A DNA stretch of 64,000 nt from Desulfonatronum sp. SC1 (GTDB lineage Bacteria; Desulfobacterota; Desulfovibrionia; Desulfovibrionales; Desulfonatronaceae). The notes beneath the pieces were generated by a model. The model saw only the letters and a list, made by a program, of their open reading frames with translations. It had not been told where the DNA came from and did not search any database. The stretch spans positions 1-64,000 of the forward strand of contig NZ_PZKN01000023.1 of the NCBI RefSeq assembly GCF_003046795.1. Direction: 5' to 3'. Shown here piece by piece: positions 57,381 through 64,000 of the stretch. Both the position numbers and the translations under genes were made by a program. Every line of letters starts with the position of its first letter. The stretch's first letter is position 1.

Positions 57381-58666
57381 GATCCTTCCAGGCCCTCGGT
57401 GATCACCTGCATGCCGGCCTGGAGTTCTCCGCCGGTGATCTCGGTCATTCGTCCGTTGCTGACCCCGGTTTGCACCGCGACGGCCGAGATCTCTCCGTCC
57501 CGCGACACCCACACCCGCGGTGCACCGTTGACGGCGGCCTGAACCTGTCGACTCTGCCCGGGAGGCCTTGGCATCAAGGCGCTGACGACGCCCCCGGTGG
57601 ACCTTTGCGGCCCCGTGTCAGGAGCGGACGGGGTGAAACGCAGCGCCGCATTGGGCACCAGCAAGGCATTTTCGCGCGTCACGGTGGTGATCTCGGCCGT
57701 GCCGGTCATGCCGGGGCGCAAGGAGTGATCCTGATTGTCCACCGCGAGCACGGTCAGATAGGAAACCACGTTGTCCTTTTCCTGGGAGCCGTAGCTGACC
57801 CTGGTGATGGTCGCGGTGTATTTCCGGCCGGGCCAGGCATCCACGGTGAACGTCGCGTTCTGGCCCGCATGCACCTGGCCGACGTCAGCCTCGTCCACAT
57901 CCACCTGCAGTTCCATTTTCGAAAGATCCTCAGCCAGGGTAAACAGTACCGGTGCCTGAAAAGAGGCGGCCACGGTCTGCCCCGGTTCCACCTCCCGCGT
58001 CAGGACCACGCCCTGGATGGGCGAGCGGATGCTGGCCTTGTCCAGATCGGTTTCGTCCGACTGCAGATTGGCTTTGGCCTGGGTGACGCTGGCGCGGGCA
58101 CTGACCAGAGCGGCCTCGGACCGCTTCAGGTCGGCCTCGGCGCCATCCATTTCAGTGTTGGAGGGTACCTTGCCGCCGGACAGTTCGGCCACTTGCCGAT
58201 ACCGCTCCAGCGTGATCCGCGCTTCGTCCGCCGTGGCCCTGGCCTGGAGCACCTGGGCTTCGGCCACGGCCAGGTTGGCCTTGGCCCTGGCCACCGTGTC
58301 CCGCAGCTTGGCCGGATCGAGCCGGGCCAGGACCTGTCCGGCGCTCACCTGGTCGTTCACATCCACGAAGACCTGATCAACGATGCCGGAAAGTTCGCTG
58401 CCCACCTCCACCTTATTTGTCGGCCGCAGGTTGCCGGTGGCCGAAACAGTGACCACCAGCGTGCCGATTTCCGCCGGTGCAGAGGCGTAACGCGCTCCGG
58501 TGGGTTCCTCGCCGGTGCGCAAGACGAGCAAGCCCGCGCCGACAACGATTGTCAGCGCCATGCCCAGCCACAGCCAGCGGCGCTGACGTCGCCCCTTGGA
58601 CTGGGAATCCAGGAGTTGGTGCAGGGATTTTTCCTGTTGGAGCGCGGAAGTTTGGGATGGATTCAT
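57377..58666 (-). CDS. macA: MacA-type periplasmic adaptor
   Basis: 429 residues with a TM helix (WLWLGMALTIVVGAGLLVL, about 31-49), a lipoyl domain (GNLRPTNKVEVGSELSGIVDQV), a long coiled-coil hairpin (LRDTVARAKANLAVAEAQVLQARATADEARITLERY), and a membrane-proximal barrel. It links MacB to the TolC-like channel. The ATG at 58666 overlaps the TolC-like stop (ATGA). Confidence 0.93.
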   Translation of the reverse strand: MNPSQTSALQQEKSLHQLLDSQSKGRRQRRWLWLGMALTIVVGAGLLVLRTGEEPTGARYASAPAEIGTLVVTVSATGNLRPTNKVEVGSELSGIVDQVFVDVNDQVSAGQVLARLDPAKLRDTVARAKANLAVAEAQVLQARATADEARITLERYRQVAELSGGKVPSNTEMDGAEADLKRSEAALVSARASVTQAKANLQSDETDLDKASIRSPIQGVVLTREVEPGQTVAASFQAPVLFTLAEDLSKMELQVDVDEADVGQVHAGQNATFTVDAWPGRKYTATITRVSYGSQEKDNVVSYLTVLAVDNQDHSLRPGMTGTAEITTVTRENALLVPNAALRFTPSAPDTGPQRSTGGVVSALMPRPPGQSRQVQAAVNGAPRVWVSRDGEISAVAVQTGVSNGRMTEITGGELQAGMQVITEGLEGS

Positions 58667-60114
58667 GAGTTCTCCTTGCCGGAAGAAGGGGCTCCGGCCT
58701 GCGGCGACCAACCGCCGCCCAAGGCTTTGTATAAACGGATGAGCGCCAGAACGCCGTCGGCCTGGGTGCTGGCCAGACCGTCCTCAACGGACAGGACGGT
58801 CCGTTCCGTGTCCAGAACGGATTGAAAATCAATCAACCCGGCACCGTAGCGATGCCGGGCCAGCAGTGCCGCGGTGCGCACGGCGTCCGCGGCACTGCTC
58901 AAGGCCTCGCGGCGCTCTTGGTTGCGGACGATGGCCACCAGTGCGTTTTCCACGTCCTGCAGCGCGCTGAGTACTGTTTTTTCGTATTCGACAAGGGCCT
59001 GTTCGCGTTTGGCGTCCTGGATCTCCACTTGGGCGCGCAGGCGTCCGGCGTCAAAAACCGGGGCCGTGATTCCGGCCAGCAGTGACCAGGTTGACGCGCC
59101 GGTGTTGCCAAGCCCGCCCCAGGTCAACGCTTCCAGGCCGATGGAGCCCGAAAGCCTGAAGGAAGGGTAGCGGGCCGCTTCAGCCTCGCCAACGCGGGCG
59201 GTTTGCGCGGCCAGTGCCCGCTCGGCCGCCAGGACATCGGGGCGTTGGCGCAAGGTGTCCGCCGGAATGCCCACGGCCACCTGGTCGGGCAGGGCTGGCA
59301 AGGCTCCAGCTTCGGCAAGCCGCGGATGCAGGGTCCCCGGTGGTTTACCCAAAAGGATGTCCAGCCGATGTTCCGCCTCGGCCAGATTAGCGGCAAGAAC
59401 CGGGATCTGCGCCCGGGTCTGTTCCATGTTGCCCCGGGCCTGCTCCGCGTCCTGGCTGCTGGCCAGACCGGCCTGGACACGCCACTCGGTGAGCCGCAGG
59501 GTTTCGGACTGGCTGGCGAGATTGTCGCGGGCTATGCCCAGCCGAATCCCCAAGGCGCGTGTTTCGACGTAGTTCAGCGCCACCTCGGCCGCCAGGGAGA
59601 CGCGAACCGCCCGCAGACTTGCCTGGGATGACTCCAGATCGGCCTCGGCGGCCTCGATGCCCCGGCGGACGCCGCCGAACACGTCCAGCTCCCAGCCCGC
59701 GTCAAAACCCGCGCTGTACAGTTCGCGCGTGGACCCGCCGCCGGTCTTTTCACTGGACTGCCCGCGGCTGGCCGCGCCGGACGCGGTCACGCTTGGAAAA
59801 CCCTCAGCCGCTGCCACGCCGCGGCGGGCGCGCGCTTCCCGCAATCCGGCCCGCGCGCTCCGCAGGTCCGGGCCGGCTTGCAAGGCTTCCTCCACCAGCT
59901 CGGACAGCAGTGGATCGCCGAAGCCGTGCCACCATCGGCTGAGGTCGTCGACCGCCGCGGCGTGCGTCGCCGGGTCGACCGACGTGTCCAGCCGGTTCCA
60001 CTCAGCCGGGACATTCAGCTCCGGCGGCGTGTACCCCGGTCCGACCGTGACACAGGCCGTCATTGTGACCGCAACGAGCAGGATCAGCGACTGTAAAGCG
60101 AAAGCAGCTTGCAT
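58663..60114 (-). CDS. TolC/NodT-type outer-membrane efflux protein
   Basis: 483 residues: a lipoprotein signal (MQAAFALQSLILLVAVTMTAC, lipobox MTAC), then two OEP repeats with long helices (LREARARRGVAAAEGFPSVTASG; ARDNLASQSETLRLTEWRVQAGL). Forms the outer-membrane exit of the exporter. The ATG at 60114 overlaps the TetR stop (TGATG); translation from 60282 would lie within tetR. Operon order tetR-tolC-macA-macB-macB. Confidence 0.9.
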   Translation of the reverse strand: MQAAFALQSLILLVAVTMTACVTVGPGYTPPELNVPAEWNRLDTSVDPATHAAAVDDLSRWWHGFGDPLLSELVEEALQAGPDLRSARAGLREARARRGVAAAEGFPSVTASGAASRGQSSEKTGGGSTRELYSAGFDAGWELDVFGGVRRGIEAAEADLESSQASLRAVRVSLAAEVALNYVETRALGIRLGIARDNLASQSETLRLTEWRVQAGLASSQDAEQARGNMEQTRAQIPVLAANLAEAEHRLDILLGKPPGTLHPRLAEAGALPALPDQVAVGIPADTLRQRPDVLAAERALAAQTARVGEAEAARYPSFRLSGSIGLEALTWGGLGNTGASTWSLLAGITAPVFDAGRLRAQVEIQDAKREQALVEYEKTVLSALQDVENALVAIVRNQERREALSSAADAVRTAALLARHRYGAGLIDFQSVLDTERTVLSVEDGLASTQADGVLALIRLYKALGGGWSPQAGAPSSGKENS

Positions 60115-60767
60115 CAGGAACGACTCCCGGACTTTCGAGGCTGGTCGCGCACGACCTGAATACCCGCCAAGGCGAAGAGCACGACATGGTCGGCAAAGGC
60201 GTCCAGGTCGTCGATGACCAGCGGCGGCCCGACTTTTTTCGTCCGCTGTCGTATCCGCTGGATGAGCATGGGGTGCAGGCACATGCTCAGGATGCAGATT
60301 TCACAATGTACCACGTGCTGTTCGTCGACCTCCGGCCCGAGCAGTTCCCGCACCACGGTCAGGGTCTTTTCGCGTAGCGGGATCAACGCGGATTTCATGA
60401 CTTCTTCCAAGAGCCCGGTGGGGTTGATCAACTCCATCTGGGAAATGACGAACTCCCTGTTCTCCGGATCAGCGACACGCCTCATCAATGCCGTGATCTG
60501 GCCGCGCAGCCGTTGCTCGGCTGGCGCGTCCGGGGGAATGCCGCCGTCCTGGGGGTGCGCCTGGATGGATTCGGCGAAGGACTGCCTCCAGGTTTCCCGG
60601 TACAAGGCCTCCTTGTTGCCGAAGTGGTAATTCACCGCGGCGATATTGGCGCCTGCCCGCCTGCATATTTCCGCGACGGTGGCATCCCTGAACCCCTTTT
60701 TCCCGAAGACGTCGCTCGCCGCGGCAAGCAATTTTTCCTTGGCAACAATTGATTTTTTACTAGTCAC
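60114..60767 (-). CDS. TetR/AcrR-family regulator with CerR-type C-terminal domain
   Basis: 217 residues: a TetR HTH (DVFGKKGFRDATVAEICRRAGANIAAVNYHFGNKEALY) and a C-terminal domain like DUF1956/CerR (EFVISQMELINPTGLLEEVMKSALIP). First gene of the efflux operon; it probably represses the operon at the palindrome upstream and is induced by a drug. GTG start with strong SD AGGAGGGG. Confidence 0.92.
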   Translation of the reverse strand: MTSKKSIVAKEKLLAAASDVFGKKGFRDATVAEICRRAGANIAAVNYHFGNKEALYRETWRQSFAESIQAHPQDGGIPPDAPAEQRLRGQITALMRRVADPENREFVISQMELINPTGLLEEVMKSALIPLREKTLTVVRELLGPEVDEQHVVHCEICILSMCLHPMLIQRIRQRTKKVGPPLVIDDLDAFADHVVLFALAGIQVVRDQPRKSGSRS

Positions 60768-60793
60768 CGTCCCCTCCTGTTTTGAATCCAGCT

Positions 60794-60813
60794 TTTGAAA
60801 TTAATATTTCAAA
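60794..60813. promoter_or_regulatory. Palindromic operator upstream of the TetR-efflux operon
   Basis: TTTGAAAT-TAAT-ATTTCAAA is a perfect 8-bp inverted repeat around a 4-bp centre, in an AT-rich stretch unlike the surrounding GC-rich DNA. A partial third arm (TTTTTGAAAAT) follows at 60818. It lies 27 bp before the tetR start, the expected position for auto-repression. Confidence 0.65.
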
Positions 60814-61412
60814 TATATTTTTGAAAATGTCAAGGGTAAAATCTTGCAGTTCCGGGACGGTTGTCGGCCGTGTATTGCCGTGCTAACGCCTGGATAAAAT
60901 TTTCTATATATTGTGATGGTTAGAGATGTGTTAGTCTGCACGCATTGTCCGTGTTCCAGACGCTGGAGTTGGTCGAACCGCTATGGACGGCCCTGCTGAA
61001 GAGCGCCAAGGCCGTCGCCGGGTGCATACCATTGCCCGGAACACCTCGGTTCCTTATCTTCAGGAAGCTGGGCTTCGCCACAGTGCCCGGCACGGCCCTG
61101 CGTCATCCTTTGTTTGACTAGCACAACTGCAGCTATTCCGAGCGGGAACCCAGTCCGGAGTTCAGGAAATACTCCAAGCCCTGACGCCATGTCCGCCGAC
61201 CGCATCTCGAAACTCCTCGACTGCAATACTGGCCGCCGCGACCCTTTAATTTGAGGTTGGTCCGCAAATTTTGAGTATGGAACTCATATTGGTCACAGTA
61301 ATCACGCTGAGCACAACTTCCCGGTCCGCAAGGCCACCTTCCGATTTAACCACGAGCTGATTATTGCAGCGATCAGTTGACGTCACGGCGACGTCAGGCC
61401 CATACTTGAAGG
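60814..61412. other. 600-bp intergenic region without a recognised gene
   Basis: Between the TetR operon and the CobD-CobQ gene. A short frame at about 60966-61121 has no recognisable homology. TGACGTC-ACGGC-GACGTCA (61378-61396) is an inverted repeat just before the CobD-CobQ start. No convincing cobalamin-riboswitch B12 box was found. Confidence 0.5.
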
Positions 61413-64000
61413 ATGGACACGCGAACGCACGGCGGAAACATTTGGCGGCTGGCCCGGAAGCTGGGGTGCGGGGCACGGGAGATTCTGGATTTTTCGGCCA
61501 GCATCAACCCCTTCGGACCGCCTTCCTGGCTCGACGCGGTCACTGGGGACGCGGTTTCGGATTTGCGGCATTATCCTGACCCGGACTGCTCCGAGCTGTT
61601 GGAGGCCGCTTCCCGGCACTACGGTATGTCCGAAGACGAGTTGACGGCGGACAACGGCACGGCGGAAATTCTGCACCGCTTGCCGCCCCTGTTGGTCGGA
61701 GACTCCGGGCCGGGTCGGGCCGTCATTCCCGTACCGGCCTACGCCGACTACGCCGCGGTCTGCGCGGTCCACGGGCTGGAGGTGGACCATCTCCCCCTGG
61801 AGCCGCGTGACGATTTCGCGCTAAACTGGGACCGGCTTCATGACAGCCTCCGGGAGAAACCACACTGGCCGACCCTGGTCTTTCTCGGCCAGCCCAACAA
61901 CCCCACCGGGCGGACCTTCCAGCCCGACCGCCTGCGGGCCCTGGCCGCGGAGCATCCCGGATGCTGGTTCATCGTGGACGAGGCTTTCGCCGATTTCGTG
62001 CCCGGCCTGGATCGGCTGCTCCGTCAGCGTCCGCCCAACGTGATCGTCCTGCTCTCCCTGACCAAATTTTATGCCCTGCCAGGGCTGCGCATCGGGCTGG
62101 CGGCCATGGATTCCGCTCTGGCAACGCGCTACCGGAAGCGCTCCCCGGACTGGTCCGTGAACACTCTGGCCCAGATCGCGGGAGCGCGGTGCCTTCAGGA
62201 CGCCGAATTTCAGCGGGAGAGCCGGGAACGCACGGTCCTGGAGCGGGACCGGTTCGCCGCGGCCCTGGCCGGGATGGCGGGCCTGCGGGTCTTTCCCTCG
62301 GAGGCCAATTTCCTGCTGTGTCGCGGTCTCGGTCCGGAATTCGACGCCGATCGGCTGGCCGGGAAGCTGCTTGGTCAACGGATCGCCATTCGAGCCTGCG
62401 CGAACTTTCCGGGCCTGGACAGCTCGTATTTCCGACTGGCCGTGCGTCGGCCCGAGGAGAATGATCTCCTGCTGGACGCCCTGGGCGAAGCGCTGGAGCC
62501 CGCCGGTCGGCTCCACTCCCCGGCCCGGCCCCGCTCGCGGCCCCGCAAGCGGGCCACCCCGGCCCTGATGTTCCAGGGCACCTGCTCAAATGCCGGGAAA
62601 AGCCTGCTCACCGCGGCTCTGTGCCGGATTCTGCGCCAGGACGGGTTTTCCCCGGCTCCGTTCAAGGCCCAGAACATGGCCCTGAATTCCGGGGTCACTC
62701 CGGATGGCGGGGAAATCGGCCGGGCCCAGATCCTCCAGGCCCAGGCCTGCGGCCTGGAGCCGGACCGGCGGATGAATCCGATTCTGCTCAAGCCCAACTC
62801 CGAAACCGGCTCCCAGGTCATTGTCCTGGGCGAACCGCGGGGCAACATGACCGTGGGGGCCTACATCCGGGCCAAGGAAGATCTGCGGGGCCTGGTTCAC
62901 GACGCCTACGACAGGCTGGCCGCGGAGCACGACGTAATGGTCCTGGAGGGGGCCGGCAGTCCGGCGGAGATCAATCTCAGGCATCATGACCTTGTGAACA
63001 TGACCATGGCCCGCCACGCCCAGGCCGCGGTCTATCTGGTGGGCGACATCGACCGGGGCGGCGTGTTCGCGGCCCTGAGCGGGACCATGGACATGCTGGA
63101 GAAATGGGAGCGGGACCTGGTCCGCGGACTGGTGATCAACAAATTTCGCGGCCAGCGCTCCCTGCTGGACCCGGCCTTGGACTGGGTTGCTCGGCGCACG
63201 GCCCGGCCCGTGCTGGGGGTGGTTCCCTATCTGGCCGACCTGGGGCTGCCTGAGGAAGACTCCGTGAACTTCAAGCAGGGCGCCCTGTTTCGCCCGGACC
63301 GGACGCGAGAGGCGGACGGCCCGGCCCAGGGTGTGGCCTTGGACGTGGCTTGTCTGGACTTGCCGCACATCTCCAACTTCACGGACCTGGACCCCCTGGC
63401 CGCTGAGCCGGACGTGGCCGTGCGCCTGGTCCGCCATGCCGGGGAACTTGGCGAGCCGGATCTGCTGATCCTGCCTGGAAGCAAGAACGTGATGGCGGAC
63501 ATGGATTTTGTCCGTCGGCGGGGCCTAGCCGAGGCCGTGATCAGGCTGGCCGAGACCGGCGCGACGCATATCCTGGGCATTTGCGGCGGATACCAGATGC
63601 TCGGCATGCGGATCGAGGACCCTCACGGCCTGGAGTCCGCGACCCGGGCGTCCATCCCCGGCCTGGGGTTGCTTGCGTTGACCACCCGTCTGGAGCCGGA
63701 CAAGACGTTGCGCCGGACCGTGGCCGGGCATCCCGCCTCCGGGCTGGAGGTCGCGGGGTATGAAATCCATCATGGACAATCCGTTCCGGAGCCCGGGTGC
63801 GACGACTTGGTCGTTGCCTTGAAGACGGCGGAAGGCCGGGTCATCGGCCTGGGGCTGCGCGACAAGCCCGTCTGGGGCTCGTATCTGCACGGCATCTTCG
63901 ACGACGCGCCGTTTCGGCGCTGGCTGACGGGCACGATCCTGGCCGTCAAGGGCCGATCGCCACTGAGCGCCGTCGGAGTATGGGACATGGAAGCGGCCCT
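61413..64000 (+). CDS. CobD-CobQ fusion: threonine-phosphate decarboxylase and cobyric acid synthase (3' end outside window)
   Basis: One reading frame is open from ATG 61413 to the window edge (862 codons plus two bases). The N-terminal ~385 residues are a fold type I PLP decarboxylase of the CobD/CobC type: DFSASINPFGPPSWL, GQPNNPTGRTF, the PLP lysine K218 in SLTKFYALPGLRIG. A basic Arg/Pro linker (RPRSRPRKRATP) leads to cobyric acid synthase from about residue 386: FQGTCSNAGKSLLTAALCRIL, QNMALNSG, GDIDRGGVFA, the GATase Cys724 in LGICGGYQMLG and His826 in GSYLHGIF. The fused enzyme would make aminopropanol phosphate and amidate the corrin ring, both needed for adenosylcobalamin. No frame break was found at the junction. 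Confidence 0.93.
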   Translation, partial: MDTRTHGGNIWRLARKLGCGAREILDFSASINPFGPPSWLDAVTGDAVSDLRHYPDPDCSELLEAASRHYGMSEDELTADNGTAEILHRLPPLLVGDSGPGRAVIPVPAYADYAAVCAVHGLEVDHLPLEPRDDFALNWDRLHDSLREKPHWPTLVFLGQPNNPTGRTFQPDRLRALAAEHPGCWFIVDEAFADFVPGLDRLLRQRPPNVIVLLSLTKFYALPGLRIGLAAMDSALATRYRKRSPDWSVNTLAQIAGARCLQDAEFQRESRERTVLERDRFAAALAGMAGLRVFPSEANFLLCRGLGPEFDADRLAGKLLGQRIAIRACANFPGLDSSYFRLAVRRPEENDLLLDALGEALEPAGRLHSPARPRSRPRKRATPALMFQGTCSNAGKSLLTAALCRILRQDGFSPAPFKAQNMALNSGVTPDGGEIGRAQILQAQACGLEPDRRMNPILLKPNSETGSQVIVLGEPRGNMTVGAYIRAKEDLRGLVHDAYDRLAAEHDVMVLEGAGSPAEINLRHHDLVNMTMARHAQAAVYLVGDIDRGGVFAALSGTMDMLEKWERDLVRGLVINKFRGQRSLLDPALDWVARRTARPVLGVVPYLADLGLPEEDSVNFKQGALFRPDRTREADGPAQGVALDVACLDLPHISNFTDLDPLAAEPDVAVRLVRHAGELGEPDLLILPGSKNVMADMDFVRRRGLAEAVIRLAETGATHILGICGGYQMLGMRIEDPHGLESATRASIPGLGLLALTTRLEPDKTLRRTVAGHPASGLEVAGYEIHHGQSVPEPGCDDLVVALKTAEGRVIGLGLRDKPVWGSYLHGIFDDAPFRRWLTGTILAVKGRSPLSAVGVWDMEAA

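Noticed and set aside
60966-61121. Short plus-strand frame (LELVEPLWTALLK...)
   Set aside because: No start signal, no homology, poor codon pattern.
60814-61412. Cobalamin riboswitch before the CobD-CobQ gene
   Set aside because: No B12-box-like conserved core was found; only an inverted repeat near the start.

Overview
The window is high-GC bacterial DNA, densely coded, and its genes point to an anaerobic deltaproteobacterial sulfate reducer of the Desulfovibrionales type. That is an inference from content: an anaerobic nickel CO dehydrogenase (cooS) with its maturation ATPase, anaerobic-style cobalamin genes (cobM, cbiET, a cobD-cobQ fusion), a PAPS-reductase-like ATP pyrophosphatase, FapA/DUF342, and sigma-54 regulators. 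The lysine 2,3-aminomutase / beta-lysine acetyltransferase pair (ablA-ablB) makes the osmolyte N-epsilon-acetyl-beta-lysine and suggests a halotolerant or haloalkaliphilic host. No tRNA, rRNA or CRISPR array was seen.

Layout. 1-12 kb is an accessory-rich stretch: the end of a KamA-like radical SAM gene, a decayed Phd/VapC pair, an intact UPF0175/DUF3368 toxin-antitoxin pair, cooS-cooC, an intact Phd/VapC pair, a duplicated acetyltransferase locus (one copy internally deleted) around an alpha/beta hydrolase, and a complete restriction-modification system with two methyltransferases, a BamHI/BglII-like nuclease and a C-protein with visible C-boxes. 10.7-22.4 kb holds a PAS-LuxR regulator that seems to start at a non-canonical AUC codon, followed by a long same-strand run: ablA, ablB, four ABC-transporter genes of the spermidine/putrescine type, a proline-racemase-family enzyme, an amidohydrolase and larB. 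22.7-24.6 kb is minCDE. 24.7-30.4 kb holds a GlrK/lipoprotein/GlrR-like three-gene operon on the minus strand, beside a perfect sigma-54 promoter that drives a small exported protein on the plus strand. 30.7-38.8 kb contains GDP-fucose synthase, cobalamin methyltransferases, a cupin regulator, an acyl-CoA ligase, a 3D-domain protein, a CgeB-type glycosyltransferase and a PAPS-reductase-like protein.

38.8-42.3 kb is the most unusual part: a small integron-like island. It has a 3'-truncated integron-type tyrosine recombinase pointing left, a triplicated operator-like motif over its start, a GTTAAGT core-site candidate, and two rightward cassettes separated by attC-like inverted-repeat structures. 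The best-matched outer stem differs by one compensatory base pair between the two copies. One cassette encodes a two-transmembrane protein with a degenerate Nudix-like domain; the other is broken. The island is flanked by about 60-bp imperfect direct repeats of the 3' end of an ftsX-type permease gene (13 bp identical), so it appears to have inserted at the end of that gene, between it and the PAPS-reductase-like gene.

42.3-64 kb is mostly core: the ybbP/ybbA-type ABC exporter divergent from tesA (same arrangement as E. coli), a MotB-like/MotA-like pair, an aminotransferase, a second sigma-54 activator with a degenerate receiver, a FapA protein, a transposase remnant, a tetR-tolC-macA-macB-macB efflux operon with a palindromic operator, and finally a CobD-CobQ fusion that runs off the window. 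Two families of intergenic repeats recur; one sits between convergent genes at both of its locations.
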